Part shown: one piece after another, positions 21,756 to 32,087 of the stretch | How the letters are laid out: every line of letters starts with the position of its first letter | Position numbering within the stretch: the stretch's first letter is position 1 | NCBI GenBank assembly: GCA_024663395.1 | Contig: JANFAH010000085.1 | Coordinates: 124,001-188,000, forward strand | Origin: Pisolithus tinctorius | Lineage: Eukaryota > Basidiomycota > Agaricomycetes > Boletales > Pisolithaceae | DNA: 64,000 nt | Direction: 5' to 3' | Program-made: the position numbers and the translations under genes | Notes under the pieces: generated by a model | The model's input: the letters and a program-made list of their open reading frames with translations, nothing else | Databases searched by the model: none | Told to the model about the DNA's origin: nothing

Positions 21756-23594
21756 ATGCGGCTGACTTTTGTCAATCAAGATGGAGATGCATACTTTCTC
21801 GAGATAGACCCAAGCATGCAACTTCACGATGTTATGGTTCTCCTCGAGGCGGAGGTGAGCCGCGCGCCTTTACCCATGACCCTTGAAAAACGGACTGACA
21901 CAGTATCACCCAAAATATTGCGCGTGCATCCGGCGTCCCTTTGCTGGCTGAATCGATCTCATGCAACTGCCGGCAGTCGGATATCCCTGTTTCTGACCAA
22001 ACCATCTACTTCGAGGGGAGACTTCTTAGCAATCCCCACGCAACGATGTCACAATTGGGGCTCGTGGAGGATTCGATGTTGTATATCAGGAGGCCGTCAA
22101 GTGTATCGGTAGGGAGGTAGGTTCACACGCAGTTATCAGTATCAGGCATTTATGTTACATCGTCCATAATGGTGACGTTTGGTCAACGTGCGTCTGTGCA
22201 AAAATGCATAGACAGACTGGCATCCAAGATGCAGAAACGGCACGGCTACAGTTGTTGGGTAATCCGGAATTAATGGCACGATTGCAGGCGGTACGAATTT
22301 GATCGCTTCACTCTTTGACGTCGTGAGTGAAAAATGGTTTCCCCCCTGTTTTAGACGCGACCAGAGTTATTCGAAGCTGCCAAACATGACCCTGCCAGAT
22401 TCGCTCAACTTTATCATCAACTGTCCGAACGTTTGGCTGCAGTTGAAACTGAGCGTCAGCGGGCCATGGAATTGCTTCATTCCGACCCGTACAATGTCGA
22501 AGCGCAGAGACGCATTGAGGAAGCGATCCAACAACAAGCAATCATGGAAAATATGGAGCATGCGCTGGAGTATAGCCCTGAATCCTTCGGAAGGGTGACC
22601 ATGTTGTAGTAAGCAAATCTCCTACACGACAACACTGTTTCTTTCTGGTGTGGCTTATTTCAGCGTAACGAGTACTGACTTTTTCCATAACAGTGTTCCC
22701 GTCGAAGTCAATGGCCGCCCCGTCAAGGCATTTGTAGACAGCGGTGCGCAACAAACCATCAGTATGCCATTTCCTTCCTTCGTTTCCGCCACTCCATTTC
22801 ACTATCTATAATACAGTGAGCCCAGAGTGTGCCGAAGCTTGCAAGCAAGTCCTTTAGAAAGTTAGCTGCTTCATTCTGATACTTACACGAAGGTCACGGC
22901 AGTGTCATGCGACTTTTAGACAAGCGATTTGCGGGTATCGCGCGTGGTGTAGGTACAGCCAAGATCCTCGGCAGAGTGCACAGTGCGCAACTTAAAGTGG
23001 GCAACGTGTTCCTGCACTGTTCATTTACTATTATCGAGGTGCGTTTCTTCTGTCATGCAGTCTCGCTTGCGTAAACTCAGACGATTTCCGACTCTCCAGG
23101 GCCGCGAGGTTGACCTCCTCCTCGGCCTTGATATGCTTAAGGCTCATCAAGCCTGCATTGACCTCGAGAAGAATGTTCTACGTATCCAAGGCTGTGAAGT
23201 CGCCTTCCTAGCTGAACACGAACTTCCCGAGAAAGCGCGCGCCATGGAAATGGCCGGTGAGATTCCTCCTTCACCTGTTGTTAATACATCTGCGGCAGGA
23301 GCAGGGATGGGTCGTGCAGGGGTAGATGGGCCTTCCGTGCCCGGACACCTACGGGACTCATCGGGATCGGGATCACACTCCTTCCCAGGAGGCGGACAGC
23401 GACTGGGTTCCATGCCAGCGGCTTCTGACTCACAAGGAAGCCATCCGAGGGCAGGCCGATCGGAGACCTCGAGATTTCCCGAGAACTCTATTCAAACGCT
23501 TATGGATCTTGGGGTAGTGAGGGAGGAGGCGGTTAGGTTGCTAGAGGCTGCGGGTGGCAGCGTTGACGTTGCTGCAAGTATGTTGTTCCTATGA
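21756..23594 (+). CDS. DDI1: Ddi1 ubiquitin-shuttle retropepsin-like protease (UBL-RVP-UBA)
   Basis: Eight exons (21756-21854, 21977-22116, 22212-22290, 22355-22608, 22694-22761, 22817-22844, 22903-23038, 23100-23594) total 1299 nt, 432 residues; yeast Ddi1 has 428. A ubiquitin-like domain occupies residues 1-78. The helical domain follows ([20 protein letters not shown]). The retropepsin fold has catalytic Asp206 in [13 protein letters not shown] domain closes the C-terminus ([20 protein letters not shown]). Ddi1 carries or cleaves ubiquitinated proteins, acts in the proteasome and DNA-damage response, and is complete here. Intron 1 is 122 nt and long for this window. Intron 6 (22845-22902) needs a GC donor, GCAAGT, to keep the frame. 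A truncated inactive-looking paralog lies at 27844-29002. Confidence 0.95.
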
Positions 23595-24079
23595 AAGACG
23601 GCTCGAAAAGCAATATCCGGCGGGAACGAAAAGGTCGCCCCGAAGAACGAGCTATAAGACTTTGGATTGTAGTCAACTCATTGTTCTCACGTGCGGGATG
23701 GAGCCACAGGTGCTAAGGGATGAAAACAATTTTTACCCATAGATGCATGACCATGTAACACTAGGAATACCACCCTTGACCTTGCACAGACATCTGTGTT
23801 CTCCTCAATGCAAGACATTCTCAAACGTTCGGATTTAAATGAAATGGTCGACTATGGAAAGGAATACACCCGTGTACGGTGCACGACCTTGTGCAATCAA
23901 CATACAACCATACAAAATCGACATGTACCGCCGTAGCACACGATTGACGTCAATGTGCGGGGATTCCACCACGAAGTCCAGTATAACGAGGCACCACAAC
24001 GAAATGCGGATACGGTATCTGTGACGTGTTCAAGTGTATGGTGGGCAAATGGTGAGACTGTTAGCGGTGATTTACCTTA
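23595..24079. other. Gene-free stretch downstream of DDI1
   Basis: About 485 bp lie between the DDI1 stop and the repeat copy beginning near 24080. It holds the DDI1 3' flank. No domain-bearing frame is visible. Confidence 0.5.
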
Positions 24080-24965
24080 AAAACTGGCGGTACCGAAGCC
24101 TTTTGTTGGGACGCAATCTGCATGAATATGTTCCGAAGGTCTGAAATGGCGCACGCAAGTCCGCGACAAGTTGCGCAATGCTAACTTCTGCGATACAACT
24201 TACCCAACCTATGTGTTTCTTTGGCTGGCTGGGACCCGATACCTCTCTGCCCTAAAGTTGTGCGGTTACTGTACAACCTTGGACGCTTATATTGGGGTAG
24301 CCTCGTCTGGAAAATCGTTGATAAATCCACACCTTCGGCCAAGTCTTTCCAATGACACTGCATGTTAGAAATCCACGGAGAACATGGTGAGGAAGAAAGG
24401 CTGTTATGAATTTTGATTATGCTAGAGGTCATTAGCTACACGAGGCCCGGAAACGTTAAGTACCTCACCCAGTAGTACCATGCTCGGTAATGGTCATCTG
24501 CAACCCAGGACGCGGGTTACCTGAGACAACGTTGATTCGTTGGTTAGTTCATAGATTGACCTGGCTACATGGTGAGAGCGTCAGAGACACAGATGGGGGA
24601 GTTGGCGACGCAGTGGGGTGTTGCAAGCGGCCCCAAAAAAGGCGGAAGCAAACGTCAAGGTTGACATCCACGACAAGACTCCACCTGGAAGCTGCCCTCT
24701 ACTCATGTTGCTGAGATCTCGCGCCGTTTCGCCGTGCGCGAACGTAGGCGCTGTGGAATACGTATGGTGAAGAAATGGAGCGTCCGTGCCGGATATCCGC
24801 CGGGACACCATCAAGTCACCGATCGAGCGTGTGGATCTGGCCCACGGGTTCACAACCTTCACCTTGCGCCTCCCAAGCCCGGCCTGAGGCTGAGTCGAAC
24901 CAATCGTTACCGCAGCGCAGTAGTGCAGTCATCTCAGAGCGAGTATTTGTCACAGCGGAGTCAGT
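24080..24965 (+). repeat. Copy 1 of a diverged interspersed/segmental repeat
   Basis: The segment from about 24240 to 24965 is found again, reverse-complemented, at about 57880-58560. Shared blocks include GCCTCAGGCCGGGCTTGGGA-like sequence and CACCATCAAGTCACCGATCG (24809-24828), and the two copies have many point differences. The preceding part, 24080-24240, matches 58577-58735 in the direct orientation (AACTGGCGGTACCG near the start). No transposase or long terminal repeat is seen, so this is either a non-autonomous element or a piece of segmental duplication. Confidence 0.7.
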
Positions 24966-24972
24966 TGCGACC

Positions 24973-26383
24973 ATGGGCGTGAAGTATGTTCTTTCTTCAA
25001 CGACCATTGTCTGTTCCAGGATCCTGATACACCCATCACTTCGCTCCTTTCGCATGATCTACTCCATCGGGGGTCCCGTCTGGGTGTGCGCACGCACTTT
25101 GTTATCATCGGCGACGCACTTCGCGGCTCGCCCTATCCCGACCGTGCGATCGTTGCCACATGTCTCGCGCCCTCCTGTAACTGCGTTGTTGCAACGACCA
25201 ACGGCCCATTTGATTACGGGACCTTCAAAACTGGTTGTGAATCTGGAAACTGTGTTGGATGATGCTGAACAAAGTCCCACACCTGTGCTTCAGCCTGTTT
25301 TTGACAGTGTCTCCAACCCCTTCCCTGCACTACCACCCATCCACTCGAGAGACATCGAGCGTCGAGTATTCACCCATCGGAGCTACCATGGCCGGCCAAA
25401 CCATGTTTTTGAAGATCATCTAGGGGATCCCAGTCCTGACAATGAAAAGTGAGTTACTTTGTTGATTGTGTCTTGGACCTTGGTGGGCAGATTGATTTAT
25501 TGATCATTGCAGATATGAGCATTTAGGGGATACTGTCCTCAGCCTTGTTGTAACCAAGATCCTTGTTGATGACTACCCATTGCTTCGTGTGGGCCCCTCA
25601 ACAGTATGTTTTCCTTGGTTGCTGGCATTCCAAAAGCATTGGTAGTTGATTGCTGTTCCTCTTCATCCACCAGAAACTTCGTGCCCTGGTAGTGGGTAAT
25701 GCCACCCTTGCAAATATCTCTTGTCAGTATGGGCTTCACCAGCGCCTGAGGCTTCATACTGCACAGGAAGTTACACTTAGAGCAAGCCTGAACATTCAAG
25801 GTGAGTAACTGATGACATTAATTTTTGGGACCTGGATGTTTAATTTTTTGGGTTTGAACAGCTGATGTATTTGAGGTAAGCTTCCCCCATTTGATCAATA
25901 ACACTTGGCATACTGATCAGGGTGTCACCATTGACTTAGTCCTATATTGGTGGGCTCTACTGTGACCAGGGACTGCCTGCTGTTGAGACCTGGCTGAGGG
26001 CCCTTTTCATACCATATATAAAGGCAGCCTATGATCATGTCAGAACTCAGCATGGCCTGCCTCCAGCTTCACTTCCAGATGACAGCTTGACAGCTTTTGG
26101 GGACATGAGCAGGAAGACTGGTGCAATAATTGATGATGAAAGTAGTGGCTCAACTCGTGGTCATCTAGCCCTCTTCAATCAACTAATGCACAAGAAACAG
26201 TTGGATGTGGAATGGGTCTATACCACCAGTGAGGTGGGAGATAAAAATGTCACAACTCCAATTTGGAGTGTCAGAGCTGAAGTTAATGGAGAGGTGTATG
26301 GGAAGGGTAAGGGGAGGACAAAGAAGGCTGCCAGAAATGAGGCTGCAAAGAAGGGACTAATGAAGTTGGGGATAGACATGTAG
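24973..26383 (+). CDS. Ribonuclease III with C-terminal double-stranded RNA binding domain
   Basis: This is a class I RNase III, cutting double-stranded RNA. Exons 24973-25448, 25513-25603, 25674-25800, 25862-25875 and 25940-26383 give 383 residues. The signature NEKYEHLGD, split by intron 1, keeps the catalytic Glu and Asp. The second metal site DVFE is at residues 233-236 and runs into SYIGGLY across intron 4. A dsRBD fills about residues 300-381, with GKGKGRTKKAARNEAAKKGL as its last helix. The start is uncertain: 24973 lies just past a repeat boundary, 25054 is an alternative, and the frame is also open leftward into the repeat. All four metal-binding positions are present, so activity is expected. 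Exons 2-5 lie in DNA almost without CpG, unlike exon 1. It could act in rRNA/snRNA processing like Pac1/Rnt1, or in defence. Confidence 0.85.
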
Positions 26384-27410
26384 ATGTGGTATAGTAGGTT
26401 GACCAAGGTGAGTAACATACCCTGCCTTTTTCCTTTCTGAGACTCATATTTAGCATAGGTACTAGTTTGTTTGACATACAAGACAAATCCCATCTGCATT
26501 CTCTATTCAGACCCTTGCTGGCAGGGGGTTTCAAGTAGGTCCCAGAACATCATGGAAACCCTCAGCTTGTTGGGAGTTTGAAGAGATAATGGAGGTGGGA
26601 TTTGTATCTTGTATACCCTCACATATACCCTTGCCTTGTCTATGCATTTGCCATTATGATTTCTGATACTGTTCCTCTGAATCTGCTGTCATTGTTTTGC
26701 TGTTGTGTTTCACACATTAAGTACACTGTAGTTTTTCCTGTCTACCACTGATCTTACATAGTCTTCCTGTCAAAATCTACATTTTTCTTGTGCCCCTCAG
26801 GGTTTATAACTGCAATTGACACCTCAGCCAGCATATGCAAATTTGAAAATATGAGGAGCTAAACTTTTAAAATTAAATACAGGGGTTCCTCCACAGGCTG
26901 CAGAAAGTACTTTCAATGATAGTCCTGTATCATTGGTCATCTTTGGCCTTCAAAAAAGTATTTCAAACCCAATCAACAACTGGCAGTGCACCCCACACCC
27001 TACCAAAGGTTTTCAAATTGAATTGATGGAAACATGGTCAAGAAGAGGTACCTCACTGGTCAACTAACCAAGTTACTGGTTCTTAGAAGGTCTTGCAGCT
27101 GCAGAGAAGGCAGGGCAGATATCAGCCATGACCATGGCACAGGATTACATTGCCAGGTCTTTCACCCAAGTAGAAACTCACATAGCTGCAACACTGATAA
27201 GACTCCTTTACAGCCTCTCAGGATACATACAGCTGGTTTCCCTGAAACCCTAAAACTTCTGGAAGACAACAATGACTGTTACATGCAGGTCAGCAGGCAT
27301 AAGGCTAGTCAGTGCAGTAATAAATGGTTGTTTCCCTAATCATGGCTTTGGTTTTTAAGACAAAAAAACCAAGTGAGAGGTTAACCCAAGGACCTACCAT
27401 GTTGCATATT
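25445..27410. other. CpG-depleted segment
   Basis: By reading each line I find only four CG dinucleotides in about 1.97 kb (near 25585, 25680, 25743 and 26156), and none at all from 26158 to 27410. Flanking DNA, including exon 1 of the RNase III gene just to the left and the Ddi1-like gene to the right, is rich in CG. TG and CA are common inside. Within it, 26384-27084 holds no recognisable gene. Confidence 0.9.
27085..27240 (-). pseudogene. Decayed copy of the 5' end of COA3
   Basis: Read on the minus strand, about 155 bases match the first exon, the whole first intron and the start of exon 2 of the COA3 gene at 57090-57250. The intron donor context GCAGCTATGTGAGTTTCT is identical in both. 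Differences are dominated by CG to TG or CA changes, for example CGTACATATCC against TGTATGTATCC. The reading frame is interrupted and there is no 3' half. Because the intron is included, it arose by DNA duplication, not by reverse transcription. Confidence 0.75.
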
Positions 27411-27843
27411 CGGACACCAACCAAGTTACACAAGTAAGATCACCACCTGGCAGATGACCCATTGGCAATCAGTAGCCAGAGAAGGGGGAATGGATTGTGA
27501 ATTCAGCAGACTACGCCGGTGAGGAATCCAGCGTCAAGACTGATGAATGATCTTGGTAAGTTGAGCCCCCAGCATCACTTCCCGGGCTTAACGGCCGGAT
27601 GGGTCTCAGGGTATGCATGAAACGAACCAACTTCGTGCCCCGCAGTGCCGTCGAGTTGTAAGGTCCGAAAAGGGAAGAGAAGCATCAGAGACCCCACCAA
27701 TTCGGATGTCATCTCATTTGGCATTAGTGGAGTCCAACCAAGGTTCAGCCCCACAATAAACCTGCCCAAACCTGCTAACTGGTTCGTCGCCGAACCCACT
27801 AGCATCGAACGTCGAGCACTGATCTTGCAGCAAGGCTATTACC
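27241..27843. other. Stretch between COA3 fragment and Ddi1-like gene
   Basis: CpG returns to normal after about 27410. No complete gene is seen. Bases 27803-27847 weakly resemble RNase III exon 1 around the IERR...YHG codons (25352-25393), which hints at another remnant. Confidence 0.4.
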
Positions 27844-29002
27844 ATGGAATTAACGTTTGTCGATGACTTGGGGGATACGCATGTTGTGGAGGCGGACCCA
27901 GGTTACGGGCTCGACAGTATCATGGCGCATCTCGAAGAGGAGGTGAGTTGCTTTTCGCCCCACCTGGAGTTGGCGTATGCTATGACTGAGCGGTCTCTTT
28001 CTCATTTCGTAAACTGATGATGTACTATGGGATTCGCTTCCGTTGGCGGAATTGATTTTTTCCTATATCGTGGATGAATCCAAGTAGTCAGGCATCCCTG
28101 TCCATGAGCAAGCTATCATGTTCAATGGGGTCCCACTTGTTGGTTCAAAAACATTGCGAGAATTTGGTGTGGCTGATAAGTCCATGTTGCTGCTCCGGAG
28201 ACAACGAAATACCCCAGTCAAAGGGTAAATGCCTGTTTGTGATCTTGTCTGGAAGTTGCTTACACCTCATGTTCTGTGTCGCGTTAGGCAGTTCGCCGGT
28301 GACGGGTTGCAGGGGCAAATCGAAGTAGTGTCTCGACAACGAACGATCATGGAGAACATGGAGCATGCATCCGAACATATCCCCAAGTCATTCGAAAGTG
28401 TGACAATGCTCTGGTGGGACGAGTCTCTTGTCATCTGTCTTCCCCGTGCGTACTCACTGCTGAAATGCCAGCGTTCCCGCCGAAGTCAATGGTCGTCCTG
28501 TCAAAGCTTTGGTAAACACCTATGCACAACATACTCTCAGTACGCCACTCCATCGTCCGATCCTCCACCTCTGACACCCGTCCTTGTTTGCATTCAGTAA
28601 GTCTAGGATGCGCGGAAGCTTGCGGGTAAGCCTCTGAACTCATGCATGTCGTTCTGGTACCGGTGCTCAGTACATGTCAGTATAACACAACTTGTTGACA
28701 AGCGCTTTGAGGGCACTGTGCAAGGCTCTGCCACACCCCAGGTTGTCGGTAGGGTGTACAGCACACAATTGAAATTCGGCAACTTGTCTCTAAACTGGTC
28801 GGTCACAGTCGTGGAGGTAGGGACGCATATTACGTGTTACCTTTGAACCAGGAACTTACGGTCGTTGTACATCTCCAAGGACCCCAGAGTTGATATGCAA
28901 ATTGGCCTCGACCTGCTTAAAGCCCACCGCGCTTGCATTGACCTTGAAAGGGGTATTCTCCGTATCCAAGGATATGAAATCGCCTTCCGAAAAGATATAT
29001 GA
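27844..29002 (+). CDS. Truncated Ddi1 paralog with degenerate protease active site
   Basis: Seven exons (27844-27942, 28088-28224, 28288-28413, 28472-28539, 28598-28625, 28681-28816, 28880-29002) total 717 nt and give an intact 238-residue frame. The N-terminal ubiquitin-like domain (MELTFVDDLGDT, LLLLRRQ-type end) is followed by a short linker keeping [11 protein letters not shown] retropepsin-like domain follows ([42 protein letters not shown]). The catalytic motif VDSGAQ of DDI1 has become VNTYAQ, so Asp is Asn136 and the Ser-Gly pair is lost. The helical domain is mostly missing and there is no UBA. Exons of 99, 68, 28 and 136 nt have exactly the lengths of their DDI1 counterparts, so this is a genomic duplicate. 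It is probably a non-catalytic regulator or a gene in early decay. Confidence 0.8.
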
Positions 29003-29186
29003 TGAATTGTGTTGATAAGGTTTTATTTTCTGCTGCGAGCATGGTTGATGAATAACTGGGAAGGTGGTCTTCGTTGCTGAATAGTGCGGATGTCTAAAAG
29101 GAATGCTGTACAGAGGGGAGGAGTGTATTTAGGTATACATGGATGAAACACTAGGAATACAAGCTTGTGGAATCTCTGCAACCCCA

Positions 29187-30753
29187 TCAGATCAAGCTAA
29201 CTCTTGTCCTTACTAAACCACCTCTCCAGTTTCTCATTCCTGCACTTCGGTGGTGCGACGAATCAGCCTGCATTCTCGCGAAAGCGTCTTGTATATGCTC
29301 AGGTCTCAGCGCTGTTCGCGCCTCCGGAGGTGGCAAGAACAACGAGCTAGTTGGAAGCGGCGTATCATCGTCGTCATCATCCTCGCCATCTATTCGTTCC
29401 CTTCTCGCTCGCTTTGCAGCCTCAGTTTGAGAGTTCGCTTTGCGCTTCCCAAGAAGGGGGGAAGTCGAAGAAGGCGCATAATCGTCGCGAAGGTAGGATT
29501 CTTCCAAAGACTTTTTCACCTCCAGGCCCGCGAGAGTCAGTGATCGAACCATCTCGAAGGCGAGGAAACCGACGATATCAATAGTGTCGTCGTTAGGTCT
29601 CAAGTCCAAGTGGGGAGGGAGGTTAAGGAAGTCACGAAACCGTTTAGCTAAGATGTGTGAATTAGTACGATAAACATTGACTTTTATCCACACACCCAAC
29701 TCGCAAAGAACGACCATGCACACCTTTTCGATACGTGAAACTTGCTTGCCTACAATCTGAATAATGCTGATATTCCTCTCTCGTCATCTGTCTTGTTGCG
29801 TCGTCTGCCTCCTTCAATCTCTGGATGCTGGCCTCGTGCGCCTCGATGTCATCCTCGTCCTCCTCGTCGTCAGATTGGTGGCCCGCCTGTCGGAGGACCT
29901 CAGAATAGATCGTCGAGATCTCCCAGGGGAGTTTGATGGTGATTTTCTGGGCTTTGGCCGCCAGCTTGTCTTCGTAGATAGGTGTAAGTTATGAACAGCA
30001 TGCGATACAGTTCTGCCAAATAAATTAAACAAAAAGCTCACCATCACCGTCTTCTAGCGCTTCTACCTCCATTCCACCGCCCCCATCTCCCCCTGAGTCC
30101 TTGGCATGCTTCCGCACATCTTTCCACGAGAGGTACGTGCGAAGCCGGTTTACCTTTCCACGGTCATGTCGAATGAGAAAGATGAGGTCCTCAGCGGTTA
30201 TGAATTTTGCGTTACGACGGTTGGCAAGAGCACGGGCTTGAAGGATCTTGTGATGAGTAGTAGCCGTTTTGAGAGCACAGGGCGAGGAGTGGACGTACTA
30301 GTTCGATAAGCTGGCTGCGAATGATGTCCTCTACAAGATTGACAGTCTCGTGATTGGGGTCCTGAATCTCACCAAAGACGAACATCTACCATGCATGCAT
30401 GCATCGATAATTAACTTGATACGACTACGGAATGCACATACCATCTGAGATATCTCCTGTATGTATTTGTAATCCCTCTGTCCATCGGATTTTTTGGCTA
30501 TTTGTTGCGCTGCCGTCAGGGCTGGGAGTGCTGTTGTCGCACTCGTTGGTGTTGCTGTAGGCACGTTAGCTGCCGTGACATTTACTGGTCCTGTCGACGA
30601 GGCAGTATGAGGTGGCGGGAGGTTCCCTAATGATGCTGCGGACGACGGAGCTGGTGTGGAAGGTGCTGGCACTGCCAACTGTGCGCCTGTGTTGGTGGTG
30701 AGGGCTGTCTGGATGTGAGGAGGGGCTTGTTCAGGTCGTTTGTAGTAGTCCAT
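29187..30753 (-). CDS. SPT3: Spt3, SAGA histone-fold subunit
   Basis: Spt3 helps SAGA deliver TBP to promoters. Five exons (30442-30753, 30299-30385, 30042-30246, 29724-29969, 29187-29647) give 436 residues, against 337 in yeast. The first histone fold spans [18 protein letters not shown] and [23 protein letters not shown]. The middle region is acidic. The second fold contains [13 protein letters not shown] and [18 protein letters not shown], followed by a basic nuclear-type tail (KRKAN...AAKRARRER). An added Ala/Pro/Thr-rich N-terminal extension of about 85 residues explains the extra length. The start MDYYKRPEQ at 30753 is the first ATG that leaves room for the divergent ING gene. It is convergent with the Ddi1-like gene. 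Confidence 0.93.
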
Positions 30754-30852
30754 TGAGCCCACCTCAAATGACGTTCACAGGCGTAATTTGTTGGTAAACA
30801 GAATAGGAAGTGGGCCTTAGTCAGCAGCGATCCTGCTTGTTCAAGGACGACC
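30754..30852. promoter_or_regulatory. Short bidirectional promoter SPT3 / ING
   Basis: Only 99 bp separate the ATG of SPT3 (minus) from that of the ING protein (plus), both chromatin regulators. Core elements and 5' UTRs must overlap. Shared control is inferred from spacing only. Confidence 0.5.
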
Positions 30853-32087
30853 ATGAGCACACCAACAGTTCAGAACCTGGAAGAGGCAGCTACGATTGCA
30901 TCCGAGTATATATCAAGTGAGTGTATCACCGCATCTTACCAAGTGGCATAGTTACATCCGTCGTCTCACAGCACTCGAGAACATACCCGGTGAAATTCAG
31001 TTCCTTCTCCAGGAACTTCGTGCCAAGGAGACGCAATCTCAAGGTATGTCACATTTCGTTATCCATCAAACTACCCTTTTTAACTGTACGGCGACAAGAA
31101 CTCCAACAAGAAATTACTCGCGACAGTCACAAATACATTCGACATGTCCTTCGTTCTGATTCGGATAGCTCCTCCAAAGACAAAGCACTCACACCACCAA
31201 CTGAGAAAATTAAATCAGCTCAAAAGACACTTGAACAACTTGCAGACGAGAAAGTTGCCATCGCGGAACGGATCGTAAACATGCTCACGCGGAAACGGTC
31301 ACGTTTGGACTACGACCTCGCACGCGTGCTCGCGTTGCAAGGAGAACCAGATCCAGCTGCTATTGTCGCCGGTGCGGCACAGCCAATTTTGTCGTCTGGC
31401 ACGAGCATTAGTGCTACTGGCTCAGGGTATATTCTTGGTGGCCGGAACCCTGCTGCTCAGATCAATGAAAGTTTACGGAACGCGTTCGCGGGGGGTATGC
31501 CAGTGCCGTTGTCGGCAGGTGGAGGTCTAGTTTCAGTTAGTACGAGAAGTGGGGTGGAAGAGTCTGCATATAAGAGTGAGTGTTTGTTTCCTTTAGGATG
31601 ACGCGGCATGGTCTGGACATGACGTACTGGTCAGAGCGCAAGCTAACTGCGCAGGAGTCCATAAAGATGCCGTCCCCCGCACCATCGCATGTAGCATCCA
31701 CTGGGCGCGGGCGTCGCAAGAAGCGGGGGGTATCATCTGAGGCAGACGATTTCGAGATGGAGTTCGCAGAGGAGACACAAGGCACGGAGGATGCAGAGGG
31801 CGAAGAGGTGGATGGGGAAGAAGGAGATGATGGGGAAGACAAGGAGTTGTACTGCTTCTGCCAGAAACTGAGCTACGGCGAGATGATCGCATGCGACAAT
31901 GCAGGTTGCCCCTATCAATGGGTAAGCATCGTACTTCTCCACCGTACTCCGCTAATCTTGGCGCCAGTTCCACTTGCCGTGCGTGAATTTAAAGCAACCG
32001 TTGCCGGAACGATGGTACTGCGCAGAATGCACCAAACGGGGGATGGGTGCCACTTCTGCACCCGGTCGCAAGGGCCGGAAGAAGTAG
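30853..32087 (+). CDS. ING-family PHD-finger protein (Yng2/Png1-like)
   Basis: Five exons (30853-30916, 30972-31043, 31099-31575, 31635-31921, 31968-32087) give 339 residues. The N-terminal ING domain includes [19 protein letters not shown] central Ala/Gly/Ser region and a basic patch GRGRRKKRG follow, then an acidic stretch. The C-terminal PHD finger has the Cys4-His-Cys3 pattern: CFC, CDNAGC, WFH, CVNL, YCAEC. It should read trimethylated H3K4. In yeasts this family brings acetyltransferases (NuA4 with Yng2) or deacetylases to chromatin, and which complex applies here is not decided by sequence. The Trp before the intron and the Phe-His after it rebuild the PHD core exactly. It is divergent from SPT3. 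Confidence 0.93.

Noticed and set aside
21855..21976. Frameshift in the DDI1 ubiquitin-like domain
   Set aside because: The acceptor at CGGCAG (21976) gives a 122-nt intron and a perfect domain. The nearer acceptor at 21903 was the wrong choice.
24775..24972. Extension of the RNase III frame upstream to an ATG at 24775
   Set aside because: This part lies inside the repeat that also occurs at 58 kb, where the same peptide-like frame exists without RNase III. It is more likely repeat sequence than protein.
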